Shown here: piece by piece, positions 1 to 12,148 of the stretch
Layout: every line of letters begins with the position of its first letter
How positions within the stretch are numbered: position 1 is the stretch's first letter
From: Isoptericola variabilis 225
GTDB taxonomy: Bacteria > Actinomycetota > Actinomycetes > Actinomycetales > Cellulomonadaceae
Direction: 5' to 3'
NCBI RefSeq assembly: GCF_000215105.1
Contig: NC_015588.1
Location: forward strand, 2,480,001 to 2,544,000
Length of the DNA stretch: 64,000 nucleotides
Translations under genes and position numbers: made by a program
The notes under the pieces: generated by a model
The model's input: the letters and a program-made list of their open reading frames with translations, nothing else
Databases searched by the model: none
What the model was told of the DNA's origin: nothing

Positions 1-24
1 TGCCACCCGCGCAATCCGCAGAAT

Positions 25-40
25 CCGCGGAATTCCGCGG
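25..40. repeat. Perfect 16-bp palindrome
   Basis: CCGCGG-AATT-CCGCGG is fully self-complementary. It could be a small hairpin or a protein-binding site, and no function can be assigned because the neighbouring gene on the left is outside the window. Confidence 0.5.
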
Positions 41-111
41 CTCCCGGGCCGTCGCACACGGCTCCTGTGGCACGAAGTGGCACGACCCCGGTGACACGCC
101 GACCCAGAATC

Positions 112-139
112 GGTGCCGGCAGGGGCTCCCACCGGCACC
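112..139. other. Short hairpin
   Basis: GGTGCCGG at 112-119 pairs with CCGGCACC at 132-139 across a 12-nt loop. There is no following T run, so it is a weak terminator candidate for a gene outside the window or a random GC-rich fold. Confidence 0.3.
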
Positions 140-232
140 TGTCAGGTGTGCGCGTGCCACCCGCGTGCCACTCGGAACCAGTGCTGCTGACCATTTCTGA
201 CCTCCTGTGTATCGATCACGGAGGCACGCAAA

Positions 233-270
233 CAGGCCCGGAACCGCGAGATTCCGCGGTTCCGGGCCTG
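233..270 (-). terminator. Intrinsic terminator of the nrd operon
   Basis: A perfect 16-bp stem (233-248 with 255-270) and 6-nt loop lie 39 bp beyond the nrdF stop codon. On the minus strand the stem is followed by TTTGCG, a poor T run as is usual in high-GC actinobacteria. Confidence 0.8.
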
Positions 271-308
271 TGGTCAGCCTGTTCGGGAGGACGGGTCTCT
301 GAGAGCCT

Positions 309-1301
<993 letters not shown>

Positions 1302-1338
1302 TCAGACATCGTGCGACGGGTGGTGAGGGCAGTCGAGG

Positions 1339-3495
1339 TCAGAGCATGCAGCTGACGCAGTTCTCCACCTCGGTGCCCTGCAGCGCCATCTGCCGCAGGC
1401 GGATGTAGTAGAGCGTCTTGATGCCCTTGCGCCAGGCGTAGATCTGCGCCTTGTTGACGTCGCGCGTGGTCACCGTGTCGGGGAAGAACAGCGTCAGCGA
1501 CAGGCCCTGGTCGACGTGCTGGGTCGCCGCCGCGTAGGTGTCGATGATCTTCTCGTACCCGATCTCGTACGCGTCCTGGTAGTACTCCAGGTTGTCGTTC
1601 GTCATGTACGGGGCCGGGTAGTAGACGCGGCCGATCTTGCCTTCCTTGCGGATCTCGATCTTGGCCGGCACCGGGTGGATCGACGACGTCGAGTTGTTGA
1701 TGTAGCTGATCGAGCCCGTCGGCGGCACCGCCTGGAGGTTCTGGTTGTAGATGCCGTGCTCCATGACCGAGGCCTTGAGGGCACGCCAGTCGTCCTGCGT
1801 CGGGATGTGCACGCCCGCCTCGGCGAACAGCCGCGCCACGCGCTCGGTCGCCGGCTTCCACTCCTGCTCGGTGTACTTGTCGAAGTACTCGCCCGTCGCG
1901 TACTTCGAGTCCTCGAAGCCGCCGAACGCCTTGCCGCGCTCGATCGCGAGGCGGTTCGACGCCGCGATCGCGTGGTAGGCCACCGTGTAGAAGTAGATGT
2001 TCGTGAAGTCGATGCCCTCGTCCGAGCCGTAGAAGATCCGCTCGCGCGCGAGGTAGCCGTGCAGGTTCATCTGGCCCAGGCCGATCGCGTGGCCCATCTC
2101 GTTGGCCTTCTTGACCGACGGGACCGACTCGATGCTCGTCTGGTCGGAGACCGCGGTGAGCGCCCGGATCGCCGTGTCGATGGTCCTGCCGAAGTCGGGC
2201 GAGTCCATCGTCTTGGCGATGTTGAGCGAGCCGAGGTTGCAGGAGATGTCGCGGCCGACCTCGGCGTACGAGAGGTCCTCGTTGAACGTCGACGGCGTCG
2301 AGACCTGGAGGATCTCCGAGCACAGGTTCGAGTGCGTGATGCGGCCCTTGATCGGGTTCGCGCGGTTCACGGTGTCCTCGAACATGACGTACGGGTAGCC
2401 CGACTCGAACTGCAGCTCCGCGATCGTCTGGAAGAAGTCGCGCGCCTTGATGGTCGTCTTGCGGATGCGGTCGTCGGCGACGAGCTCGTCGTACTTCTCG
2501 GTGATCGAGATGTCCGCGAACGGCGTCCCGTAGACGCGCTCGACGTCGTACGGGCTGAACAGGTGCATGTCCGCGTTCTTCTTCGCGAGCTCGAACGTGA
2601 CGTCCGGGATCACGACGCCCAGCGACAGCGTCTTGATGCGGATCTTCTCGTCGGCGTTCTCGCGCTTGGTGTCGAGGAACCGCATGATGTCCGGGTGGTG
2701 CGCGTGGAGGTAGACCGCGCCGGCGCCCTGGCGCGCACCCAGCTGGTTGGCGTACGAGAACGAGTCCTCGAGGAGCTTCATCACCGGGATGACGCCCGAC
2801 GACTGGTTCTCGATGTGCTTGATCGGCGCGCCGTGCTCGCGGATGTTGCTCAGGAGCAGCGCGACGCCGCCACCGCGCTTGGACAGCTGCAGCGCCGAGT
2901 TGATGCCGCGCGCGATCGACTCCATGTTGTCCTCGATGCGCAGCAGGAAGCAGGACACGGGCTCGCCGCGCTGCGCCTTGCCCACGTTGAGGAACGTCGG
3001 GGTCGCGGGCTGGAAGCGCCCGGAGATGACCTCCTCGACGATGTCGCGGGCCATCTGCTCGTTCCCGTCCGCGAGGCCGAGCGCGACCATCGAGACGCGG
3101 TCCTCGAAGCGCTCGAGGTACTTCTTCCCGTCGAACGTCTTGAGCGTGTACGAGGTGTAGTACTTGAAGGCGCCGAGGAACGACTCGAAGCGGAAGTTCT
3201 TCGAGTACGCGAGCTGGAACAGCTCCTTGACGAACGCGCGCGAGTACTTGTTCAGCACCGCGGGGTCGTAGTACTTGTTCTCGACCAGGTAGTCGAGCTT
3301 CTCGTCGAGCGTCGGGAACGTGATCGTGTTGGGCTCGACGTGCTGGCGGAAGTACTCACGCGTCGCCTCGCGGTCCTTGTCGAACTGGATCTTGCCGTCC
3401 GGACCGTAGAGGTTGAGCATCGCGTTGAGCGCGTGGTAGTCGAGCTGCACGTTCTGCAGCGGCACGGACTGCGCCGGTGCCGTCGTCGAGCTCAC
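1339..3495 (-). CDS. nrdE: Class Ib ribonucleotide reductase large subunit NrdE
   Basis: This is the catalytic alpha subunit of the class Ib ribonucleotide reductase, which binds the nucleoside diphosphates and carries the active-site cysteines. Visible marks are the NLCSEI segment of the active site and the C-terminal CVSCML tail, whose two cysteines are re-reduced by NrdH. I chose the GTG at 3495 (718 residues) because it overlaps the nrdI stop as GTGA, the coupling used repeatedly in this window. A TTG at 3522 would give 727 residues and a 31-bp overlap. It lies between nrdI and nrdF in a single operon. Confidence 0.95.
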   Translation of the reverse strand: MSSTTAPAQSVPLQNVQLDYHALNAMLNLYGPDGKIQFDKDREATREYFRQHVEPNTITFPTLDEKLDYLVENKYYDPAVLNKYSRAFVKELFQLAYSKNFRFESFLGAFKYYTSYTLKTFDGKKYLERFEDRVSMVALGLADGNEQMARDIVEEVISGRFQPATPTFLNVGKAQRGEPVSCFLLRIEDNMESIARGINSALQLSKRGGGVALLLSNIREHGAPIKHIENQSSGVIPVMKLLEDSFSYANQLGARQGAGAVYLHAHHPDIMRFLDTKRENADEKIRIKTLSLGVVIPDVTFELAKKNADMHLFSPYDVERVYGTPFADISITEKYDELVADDRIRKTTIKARDFFQTIAELQFESGYPYVMFEDTVNRANPIKGRITHSNLCSEILQVSTPSTFNEDLSYAEVGRDISCNLGSLNIAKTMDSPDFGRTIDTAIRALTAVSDQTSIESVPSVKKANEMGHAIGLGQMNLHGYLARERIFYGSDEGIDFTNIYFYTVAYHAIAASNRLAIERGKAFGGFEDSKYATGEYFDKYTEQEWKPATERVARLFAEAGVHIPTQDDWRALKASVMEHGIYNQNLQAVPPTGSISYINNSTSSIHPVPAKIEIRKEGKIGRVYYPAPYMTNDNLEYYQDAYEIGYEKIIDTYAAATQHVDQGLSLTLFFPDTVTTRDVNKAQIYAWRKGIKTLYYIRLRQMALQGTEVENCVSCML

Positions 3496-3923
3496 GCCGA
3501 GATCAGTGACTGTCGTTGCCAAAATCGTCCCAATCCGTCACGGACGCGCGTGGCGTCCTCGGCCGTTCCCAGGAGTTCGAAGGCATACAGGTACGGGACC
3601 TGGCACTTCGCGGAGATGATGTCGCCGGCGATGCAGTACGCAGCGCCGAAGTTCGTGTTGCCCGCCGCGATCACGCCGCGGATCAGCGAGCGGTTGTGCG
3701 GGTCGTTGAGGAAGCGCCGCACCTGCCGGGGCACGGCGCCGCCCTCATTGCCGCCGCCGTAGGTGGGGACCATGAGGACGTACGGCTCGTCCACCGTGAG
3801 GAAGCCGTCCGCAGGGCGCAGCGGGATGCGGTGCACCGCCATGCCGAGCTCCTCGAGATCGAGGCGCTCGACGAACCGGTGCGTGTTCTCCGAGACGCTG
3901 GAGAAGTAGACGAGCGACCCCAT
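3492..3923 (-). CDS. nrdI: NrdI flavodoxin-like protein
   Basis: This 143-residue flavoprotein starts with [14 protein letters not shown], the flavodoxin-type phosphate-binding loop of the NrdI family, and contains the family segment VPTYGGGN. NrdI supplies the oxidant that assembles the Mn(III)2-tyrosyl radical cofactor of NrdF. A GGAGGGG ribosome binding site precedes the ATG. Its stop codon overlaps the chosen start of nrdE, which indicates translational coupling. Confidence 0.95.
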   Translation of the reverse strand: MGSLVYFSSVSENTHRFVERLDLEELGMAVHRIPLRPADGFLTVDEPYVLMVPTYGGGNEGGAVPRQVRRFLNDPHNRSLIRGVIAAGNTNFGAAYCIAGDIISAKCQVPYLYAFELLGTAEDATRVRDGLGRFWQRQSLISA

Positions 3924-3995
3924 GTCACCCCTCCCCCTGCAGACGTGCTGTGCGGTGCTCCGGCCGCGCCCCCACGCGGCCGGGCGTGGCGTGCG

Positions 3996-4238
3996 TCAGG
4001 CCGAGACGGCCTGCTTCGCCGCGAGAGCGCTGATCTGGTCGGGGCGGAAGCCCGACCAGTGGGTGTCGCCGGCGACGACGACCGGCGCCTGCATGTACCC
4101 GAGCCCACGGACCATCTCGAGCGCCTCGGCGTCCTGCGTGATGTCGACGACGGTGTACTCGATGCCCTTGCGGTCGAGGGCGCGGTAGGTCGCGTCGCAC
4201 TGCACGCACGCCGGCTTGCTGTAGACCGTGATGCTCAT
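3996..4238 (-). CDS. nrdH: Glutaredoxin-like protein NrdH
   Basis: NrdH is an 80-residue redoxin with a glutaredoxin-like sequence and thioredoxin-like activity. It returns electrons to the C-terminal cysteines of NrdE. The redox motif is CVQC at residues 11-14, and the family segment WSGFRPDQI is near the C-terminus. The ATG at 4238 is preceded by GGGGAG at a good distance. A longer in-frame reading to 4793 is not supported because its extra 185 residues have no protein-like pattern. It is the first gene of nrdHIEF, and two NrdR-like boxes lie 159-206 bp upstream. Confidence 0.95.
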   Translation of the reverse strand: MSITVYSKPACVQCDATYRALDRKGIEYTVVDITQDAEALEMVRGLGYMQAPVVVAGDTHWSGFRPDQISALAAKQAVSA

Positions 4239-4396
4239 GTCCGTCTCCCCTGTGTCCTGCCCTCGCGGGTCCTGCTGTGCCGGCGTGCTTCCCCGTGCCC
4301 CCGGCGGATCGCCCCGCAGGGCTCCGACCTGGAATGACACCGATGGAACTACGCCGATGTTGTTCGTCCGAGGGCCTGTGTCCCCCGCTGCCCAAA

Positions 4397-4412
4397 ACAC
4401 TACACCTAGGGG
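4397..4412 (-). promoter_or_regulatory. nrdR box: NrdR box 1 (proximal) of nrdHIEF
   Basis: The 16-mer ACACTACACCTAGGGG matches the known NrdR-box pattern (ACACTAnATnTAGTGT type) in its left half and central CTA..TAG parts. NrdR represses ribonucleotide reductase genes when dATP/ATP is high. It is paired with a second box 32 bp away, the usual spacing of three helical turns. Confidence 0.6.
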
Positions 4413-4428
4413 TGGGATCGCGCTCGGC

Positions 4429-4444
4429 ACCGACATGTTGTGGT
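4429..4444 (-). promoter_or_regulatory. nrdR box: NrdR box 2 (distal) of nrdHIEF
   Basis: On the minus strand the 16-mer reads ACCACAACATGTCGGT, resembling the actinobacterial CCACAAnATnTTGTGG form of the NrdR box. It starts exactly 32 bp from box 1, which strengthens both calls although each is only partly palindromic. Confidence 0.55.
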
Positions 4445-4808
4445 TGACACGCATGTCATTCGCCTCCCCAGCTCGCGTCCTGACCCGCTCTCCGATGCTC
4501 CCACGACCCTCTGACACCCCCGTGCGGGGCAGGTTCTGCACCGCGTCGTGCACCGCCCGGACGGGTCGCCGACCGCGTCGTTCCGCGCTTCCGCGACGCT
4601 GTCCACAGCCGGTGGACCGTCGGTGTCCACAGCGTGTGCGCGGCCGCCGGACGACCTCGTGCACCGGCTCGCGCGAGCCCCGGAGGACCGATCGAGCGCC
4701 CCGGCGAGCCCCGGCAGATCGGACATACGTCACGGCTCGGCGCCCAGAAATTCGCCCGAACGTCGGCGTGTCGCGCCCGTCCGCGTGTCCCACACCCGGG
4801 CGCGGGTC

Positions 4809-6203
4809 TCAGGCCGTGGGAGGCGCGGTCCAGCCCTCGGGACCGACGCCGCCCGGCACCGCGGTGCGCGGGTCGTACGGCAGGCGCGTGAGGTGGAACG
4901 TGCCGACGTCGAGCGCGGCCGCGCCACCGTGCTCGACGACACGCAGGCGCTCGCCGAGCCAGTACCCGCCCTCGACGCCCAGCCACCCGTGCTCGTCGCG
5001 TGCGAAGACGGTCGCCCGGCCCCCGCCGCCGGCCGCCTCGAGCCGCAGCCGCCCGGCGTCGAGCGTGACCGTGTACGGCACGGGGCCCCAGTACCAGGTG
5101 CCCGTGAGCCGCGCGTCCTCGGAACGCGTCGCCGCGCCCGTGCTCGCGCCCGTGCCCGACGCCGGCACGCGCCCGGGTGCACCGGCGGACGCGGCGTCGT
5201 CGAGCACGTCGAGGAGGAACCCGCCGTCGCCGAACCCGGCGGTCGAGCTGCCGCACACCGCGACGGCGTGCCCCGTGACGACGTCGACCCGTACCTCGGC
5301 GGTGAACCCCGGGACCGACCCGCCGTGGCCGACGAGCCGGCGCGGCGGACGGTCCCCGCGCGGCACGTGGTGGACGGAGACGCCCAGCCCCCAGGCCGCG
5401 AACGGCGCGCCGGGCTCGTCGACGACGACGCGCGGCCGCGTCGTGCAGCGCCGCCACGCGAGCGGCAGCACCGCGTCGTCGGCGGCGCCCGGACCCCGCC
5501 CCGTGAGCCACGAGGCGAACCGTACGAGGTCCGACGGCGTCGACCACACCTCCCCGGCCGGACCCAGGGCACGGTACTCGGCCACGGGTTCCGCGAGCAC
5601 CAGGTCGGCGTGCGGGTGCACGGCGTAGCCGGTCGCGTGCGGCCCGGACGGCTCCCGCCCCGTCGCCGTCATGCCGAGCGGCTCCCACACCGTGTGCCGC
5701 AGCACCGCGTCCCACGCGCGGCCGTGCGCCTCCTCGACGAGCCGGCCCAGCACGGCGTAGCCGAGGTTCGAGTAGTGGAACCGCTCGCCGGGCGCCCAGA
5801 GCGGCTGCGGGCGCGCCGCGACCAGCTCCTCCCACGTGCCGCCGCCGTGACGCTCCCACCACGGTCCGGGCGGCTCCGCGGGCAGCCCCGCGGTGTGCGT
5901 CAGCAGGTGGGCGACGGTCGCATCGGGTGCGGGCGCGTCCGGCAGCCACCGCCCGACGGGTTCGTCGAGCGCGAGACGACCGTCGGCCACCAGGCGCAGC
6001 ACGGCGACGGCGGTCATCGGCTTGGTGATCGAGCCGACGCGGAACGCGGTCCGGTCGGTCGCCGGCTCACCCGGCGCGGCGACACCCGCCGCACCCGTCC
6101 AGAGCAGCTCGCCGTCGTGTGCCACGGCCGCCGCGAGCGCCGGCGCGCGGCGCTCGCGGCGTCGAGCCTCGAGGGCCCGGTCGAAGGCGGCGGCGTCCGT
6201 CAT
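4809..6203 (-). CDS. Serine hydrolase of the beta-lactamase class C / esterase family VIII type
   Basis: A 464-residue serine hydrolase with the class C beta-lactamase-like fold. The nucleophile motif SITK is at residues 58-61 and the YSN motif at 144-146. There is no signal peptide, so it should be cytoplasmic, which argues against a role as a beta-lactamase and for an esterase or peptidase. It lies 54 bp downstream of the GH1 gene on the same strand and could be the last gene of that operon, although its start has only a weak ribosome binding site. The C-terminal 130 residues resemble the beta-barrel extension seen in larger members of the family. Substrate unknown; removal of acetyl groups from glycans is only a guess. 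Confidence 0.8.
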   Translation of the reverse strand: MTDAAAFDRALEARRRERRAPALAAAVAHDGELLWTGAAGVAAPGEPATDRTAFRVGSITKPMTAVAVLRLVADGRLALDEPVGRWLPDAPAPDATVAHLLTHTAGLPAEPPGPWWERHGGGTWEELVAARPQPLWAPGERFHYSNLGYAVLGRLVEEAHGRAWDAVLRHTVWEPLGMTATGREPSGPHATGYAVHPHADLVLAEPVAEYRALGPAGEVWSTPSDLVRFASWLTGRGPGAADDAVLPLAWRRCTTRPRVVVDEPGAPFAAWGLGVSVHHVPRGDRPPRRLVGHGGSVPGFTAEVRVDVVTGHAVAVCGSSTAGFGDGGFLLDVLDDAASAGAPGRVPASGTGASTGAATRSEDARLTGTWYWGPVPYTVTLDAGRLRLEAAGGGGRATVFARDEHGWLGVEGGYWLGERLRVVEHGGAAALDVGTFHLTRLPYDPRTAVPGGVGPEGWTAPPTA

Positions 6204-6257
6204 GGCCGCACGCTACCCGCGCACGGCACGCGTCGCCGCCCCTCCGGGCGCGGCCCC

Positions 6258-7729
<1,472 letters not shown>

Positions 7730-7733
<4 letters not shown>

Positions 7734-10030
7734 AGCTGGATCCTCACTTCTCCGGGTCCGGTCGCGCCGGCGCGGCGGCCGCCGACCTGGACGGTCCATC
7801 CTGCAGGTGCGTCGTCGCTCGTCACGACGACGGCGCCCCCGTCGCGCCGCACGCGGAACGTCGCGGGCGCGCCGCTCCCGCCGGGGACGGTCGTCACCGT
7901 GTCGTGCCCGTCCTCGAGACCGACGCAGTGCAGCGTGACGTCCTCGGCCCACGCGTAGTCCGGCCGGTCGGTGCGCGAGCCCACGGGCAGGACGCTACCC
8001 GGGCGCACGAGCAGCGGCAGGCTGTCGTAGCCGTGCGTCTCGGTGACCCACCGCGGGCCGGTGACCGTCTCGGGACGGCCCGTCGCGTCGTCGGGCAGCA
8101 GACGGGTCCACGTGCCCTCGGGCACGTAGTACTCGACCCGCCCGGCGGCGTCGAGCACCGGGGCGACGAGCAGCGCGTCGCCGAGCATGTACTGGGTGTC
8201 GACGCCGTAGGTGCCGCGGTCGTGCGGGAACTCGAGGACCATGGGCCGCATCACGGGCGTGCCTGTCGCGTGCGCCTCCTCGCCGAGCCGGCCGAGGTAG
8301 GGCATGAGCGACATCTTCAGGTGCGTGAACCGGCGCGCGACGTCGACGGCCTCCTCGTCGAACGCCCACGGGACGCGGTACGACGACGAGCCGTGCAGGC
8401 GCGAGTGGCTCGACAGCAGGCCGAAGGCGAGCCAGCGCTTGAAGACGCCGGCGTCGGGCGTGCCCTCGAACCCGCCGATGTCGTGGCTCCAGTACCCGAA
8501 CCCGGACAGCGACAGCGACAGGCCGCCGCGCAGCGACTCGGCCATCGACGCGTAGGTCGAGTCGCAGTCGCCGCCCCAGTGGACGGGCAGCTGCTGACCG
8601 CCCGCGGTCGCCGACCGCGCGAACACGACCGCCTCGCCCGCGCCGCGACGGCGCTCGAGCAGCCGGAAGACGGCCTCGTTGTAGAGCTGGGCGTAGTAGT
8701 TGTGCATCTTGCGCGGGTCCGAGCCGTCGTGCCAGACGACGCCGTCCGTCGGGATCCGCTCGCCGAAGTCGGTCTTGAAGCAGTCGACGCCCTGGTCGAG
8801 CAGGCGCTCGAGGTGGCCGGTGTACCACGCGGTCGCCTCGGGGTTGGTGAAGTCGACCAGCCCCATCCCGGCCTGCCACATGTCCCACTGCCAGACGCCG
8901 CCGTCGGCCGTGCGCAGCAGGTAGCCCTTCTCGGCGCCCTCCGCGAACAGCGGGGAGCGCTGCGCGATGTACGGGTTGATCCACACGCACACCTTGAGGC
9001 CGCGCTCGTGCAGCCGGGCCAGCATGCCCTCGGGGTCCGGGAACGTGCGCGGGTCCCACTCGAAGTCGCACCACTGGTACTCGCGCATCCAGAAGCAGTC
9101 GAAGTGGAAGACGCTCAGCGGCAGGTCGCGCTCGGCCATGCCGTCGATGAAGCTCGTGACCGTCTTCTCGTCGTAGTCGGTCGTGAACGACGTCGACAGC
9201 CACAGCCCGTACGACCAGTCCGGCACGCGCGCGGGCCTGCCGGTCAGGCCGGTGTAGCGCCGCAGCACGTCCTTGGGGGTCGGCCCCGCGATGACGTAGT
9301 ACTCGAGCGCCTGGCCCTCGACCGAGAACTGCACGCGCGTGTTGACCTCGGAGGCGACCTCGAACGAGACCCGCTCGGGGTGCGCCACGAACACGCCGTA
9401 GCCCTTGCTCGTGAGGTAGAGCGGCACGTTCTTGTAGGCCTGCTCGCTCGACGTGCCGCCGTCCTCGTTCCAGATGTCGACGGCCTGGCCGTTCTTGACG
9501 AACGGCCCGAACCGCTCCCCCAGCCCGTACACGTGCTCGCCCGGCTCGAGCGTGAGCTGCTCGTGCACCCACGAGCCGCCCGCGAGGGGCCCGTGCTCGG
9601 CCGTCATGACCCCGACCGACTTCGGCAGGCTCGACGTGAGCGCGCGCCCGTCGTGCTCGAAGTCGACGTGCCAGCGCCCGCCGCGGTGCACGCGCACGGT
9701 GAGCCCGCCGGTCTCGAGCACGCCCGCGTGCTCGTCGACCTTGACCACGGGCCGGTAGCCGTCCTGCGCGGTCACGGCGAACGCCGGGCCCGACGACGCC
9801 GCCCCCGCGTGGTGCTCGACGCGCACCTTGACCACGCCCGGCGCGGGCGAGGAGTACGTGACCGTGACCATCGGGCGGTTGAGCGTGTCGCCGCGGTGGC
9901 GGATCGCCGCCGTCGGCGCGTAGACCGTCATCGTGCCCGCCGCCTCGTCGACGCGGACGTCGTCGACCTCGACCGCGTAGAGCGGGCTGATCCCGCGTCG
10001 CGTCTGCCAGTAGCCGTCGGTGAACTTCAT
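7730..10030 (-). CDS. yicI: Glycoside hydrolase family 31 alpha-xylosidase (YicI type)
   Basis: A 766-residue GH31 enzyme closely resembling E. coli YicI (about 770 residues). The nucleophile is Asp421 in [13 protein letters not shown] and the acid/base Asp488 in [10 protein letters not shown]. The surrounding segments [17 protein letters not shown] and [12 protein letters not shown] are those of the alpha-xylosidase subgroup. Known YicI-like enzymes release alpha-1,6-linked xylose from the non-reducing-end glucose of xyloglucan oligosaccharides (isoprimeverose unit). No signal peptide. The start ATG overlaps the GH42 stop as ATGA and the stop overlaps the GH1 start as GTGA, so the three genes are translationally coupled. 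Confidence 0.95.
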
Positions 10031-12087
10031 CGTTGCCTCTCGATCAGGACGACGGCGCCCGTGGCGGGGACGTGCGCCTCGCCGTCCACCGGCGCTCCGG
10101 TGAGCAGGTCCGTCGCCGGTGCCGGGACCGGGACCCGGGCGTCGACGTCGGAGTGGTTGAGCAGGAACAGGGCGTCGCCACGGCGCACGGCCTCGAGCCC
10201 GTCGACGGCACGGACGCCGGGCAGGACGGGGGCGACCCCCGCCGCGTCGAGCGCGTCGCCGACGACCCGCTCGAGCAGGGGTGCGTCGGGGACCGTGCCG
10301 ACGTACCAGGCGTGGCCCGCGCCCGTCCGGGCGCACGTCACGGCGGGCAGGCCGGCGAGGTGTCCCTCGGCGAACCGCGCGAGGACCGTCGCGCCCTCGG
10401 CACGCAGCGCCTCGCCGAAGATCGCGGCGTGCGCGTCCGCGGCGACGCCGGCCGCGCTCCGCCAGCCGTCCGGTTCGACGACCAGCCGGACGCCGCCGTC
10501 GGGCAGCGGCGCCCACTCCTCGCCGCCGACGCGCAGCAGGTCACGCAGGAGGGCGGGGAACCGGCCGGTGCGCACGTGCGCGTTCTCGTCGGCGACGCCG
10601 GTGAACGGTCCGACGACGGCGCTGGCGCCCCGCTCGACGGCCACGGTCACGCCGGCTGCCGCGCGCTCGTCGAGCAGGTACGTCTGCGGCACGAGCACGA
10701 CGTCGTAGGGGTCGAGGGCCGTCCGTGGGTGGACGACGTCCGCCGCGACCCCGGCCTCCCACAGCGGGCGGTACCACGCCCGCAGCTGCGCGAGCGTGTC
10801 GAGCCTCGTCGTGGGTCGGGCGAGCTCGTGGGCGGCCCACCACGACTCCCAGTCGAAGAGCAGCGCGACCGTGGCGGCGACCCGGGTGCCGACGACCGGT
10901 CGGAGCCGACGCAGGTCGGCGCCGAGGCGCCGGATCCCGGCGTGGGCCCGCGTGTCGGGACCCGCGTGGGGAAGCATCGCCGAGTGGAACCGCTCGGCCC
11001 CCGCGCGCGAGGCGCGCCACTGGAAGAAGCACACGCCGTCCGCGCCGCGCGCGACCGCCTGGAGCGACTCGAGCCGTGACCGCTCGGGGGACTTGGGGAG
11101 GTTGTGGTCGCGCCAGCTCACGGCCCCCGCCGCCTGCTCCATGAGCACCCACGGCCGCCCGCCGCCGAGCGAGCGCACGAGGTCCTGGGTCAGCGCCGAG
11201 TCGGCCGGCGCGTCGGGGTCGCCGGGGTCCGGGTAGGCGTCGTCGGCCACCACGTCGAGGTCGTCCGCCCAGGACCAGTAGTCCGCGAGCGGGAAGAAGC
11301 CCATGAGGTTGGTGGTGATCGGCCGCCGCGGGTCGCGCGCGCGGACGAGGTCGCGCTGCTCGCGGTAGAGAGCGAGGAGCTGGTCGGACGAGTACCGCCG
11401 GAAGTCGAGCGCCTGCGTCGGGTTGGGGTGGTAGGGCATGCGCCGCGGCGGGAGGATCTCCTCCCAGTCGTCGTAGCGCTGGGACCAGAACGTCGTGCCC
11501 CAGGCCTGGTTGAGGCGCTCGATGGTGCCGTAGCGCTCGCGCAGCCACCGGCGGAACTCCCGCGCCGACTCGTCGCCGTAGCAGACCTGGCCGAACTCGT
11601 TGCCGACGTGCCACATCCGCACGGCGGGGTGGTCCGCGTACCGGTCCACCAGGTCGGCGGCGATCGCGAGCGCGTGCTCGCGGTACACGCGCGACGCCGG
11701 CGAGAAGTGGTTGCGGGATCCGGCCACGAGCCGCACGCCGTCGGCGTCGACGGGCAGGGTCTCCGGGTAGAGGTGCCCGAGCCAGGCGGGCGGCGACGCT
11801 GTCGGCGTCGCCAGGTCCACGCCCACGCCGTGCGCGTGCAGCAGCTCGATCACCTCGTCGAGCCAGGCGAAGTCACGGACGCCGGGACGCGGCTCGTACC
11901 GGGCCCAGGAGAACACCCCGACGGTCACGAGGTTGACGCCCGCCTCCTGCATGAGCCGCGCGTCCTCGCGCCAGGTGGCCGGGTCCCACTGCTCGGGGTT
12001 GTAGTCCCCGCCGTACAGCAGCCCGACGTCGTCCGTGAGCGCGGCGAACCGCGCCCCCGCGCCCTCGGCCTGCGTCATCACCGGCAC
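10027..12087 (-). CDS. Glycoside hydrolase family 42 beta-galactosidase
   Basis: A GH42 enzyme of 686 residues. The N-terminal YGGDYNPEQW segment is the family signature; the acid/base is Glu164 in HVGNEFG and the nucleophile Glu317 in LMEQAAG. The trimerisation and C-terminal beta domains are present. It lacks a signal peptide and should act in the cytoplasm on galactosides, here probably the beta-1,2-linked galactose of xyloglucan side chains. AGGAGG stands 5 nt before the GTG at 12087, and an ATG at 12078 is the alternative start. It is the promoter-proximal gene of the GH42-GH31-GH1 operon and is divergent from the GH95-lacI operon. Confidence 0.93.
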   Translation of the reverse strand: MPVMTQAEGAGARFAALTDDVGLLYGGDYNPEQWDPATWREDARLMQEAGVNLVTVGVFSWARYEPRPGVRDFAWLDEVIELLHAHGVGVDLATPTASPPAWLGHLYPETLPVDADGVRLVAGSRNHFSPASRVYREHALAIAADLVDRYADHPAVRMWHVGNEFGQVCYGDESAREFRRWLRERYGTIERLNQAWGTTFWSQRYDDWEEILPPRRMPYHPNPTQALDFRRYSSDQLLALYREQRDLVRARDPRRPITTNLMGFFPLADYWSWADDLDVVADDAYPDPGDPDAPADSALTQDLVRSLGGGRPWVLMEQAAGAVSWRDHNLPKSPERSRLESLQAVARGADGVCFFQWRASRAGAERFHSAMLPHAGPDTRAHAGIRRLGADLRRLRPVVGTRVAATVALLFDWESWWAAHELARPTTRLDTLAQLRAWYRPLWEAGVAADVVHPRTALDPYDVVLVPQTYLLDERAAAGVTVAVERGASAVVGPFTGVADENAHVRTGRFPALLRDLLRVGGEEWAPLPDGGVRLVVEPDGWRSAAGVAADAHAAIFGEALRAEGATVLARFAEGHLAGLPAVTCARTGAGHAWYVGTVPDAPLLERVVGDALDAAGVAPVLPGVRAVDGLEAVRRGDALFLLNHSDVDARVPVPAPATDLLTGAPVDGEAHVPATGAVVLIERQR

Positions 12088-12092
12088 CGTCG

Positions 12093-12098
12093 CCTCCT
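12093..12098 (-). promoter_or_regulatory. Strong ribosome binding site of GH42 gene
   Basis: AGGAGG on the minus strand lies 5 nt before the GTG at 12087 but 14 nt before the ATG at 12078, so it favours the GTG start. Confidence 0.6.
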
Positions 12099-12148
12099 GG
12101 TGGTCCTGAATCGATGGTCGTCCGCGGCGCCGCCCTCGGCGACCGCAT

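Larger units (their letters stand above)
1..308. other. Non-coding left edge with several inverted repeats
   Basis: No convincing gene is seen between the window edge and the nrdF stop codon. The stretch is rich in short symmetrical elements. GTGGCAC occurs at 67-73 and 77-83, and its complement-type partner GTGCCAC at 154-160 and 165-171. The 11-mer TGCCACCCGCG occurs at 1-11 and again at 155-165. A stem of 8 bp with a 12-nt loop lies at 112-139, a perfect palindrome at 25-40, and the nrd terminator at 233-270. The left part may belong to the 3' region of a gene outside the window. The 134-codon open frame at 67-471 has no recognisable protein character and overlaps the end of nrdF. Confidence 0.6.
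4239..4808. other. 570-bp intergenic region, nrdH leader and upstream DNA
   Basis: No gene is supported here. It holds the nrdH 5' leader, the two NrdR-like boxes at 4397-4444 and, further upstream, two DnaA-box-like octamers TGTCCACA at 4600-4607 and 4624-4631, 24 bp apart. The right part (about 4650-4808) shows only weak GC-rich symmetry downstream of the serine hydrolase gene and no clear terminator. Confidence 0.6.

Noticed and set aside
1516..3762. 748-codon open frame antisense to nrdE
   Set aside because: Shadow of nrdE with R/V/L/D-rich composition and no ribosome binding site.
4599..4632. Possible replication origin from DnaA-like boxes
   Set aside because: Only two octamers, no AT-rich unwinding region, and no dnaA, dnaN or gyr genes nearby.
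4239..4793. N-terminal extension of NrdH to 265 residues
   Set aside because: The extra residues are low-complexity, cover the NrdR-like boxes, and no NrdH has such an extension; the start at 4238 has a good ribosome binding site.
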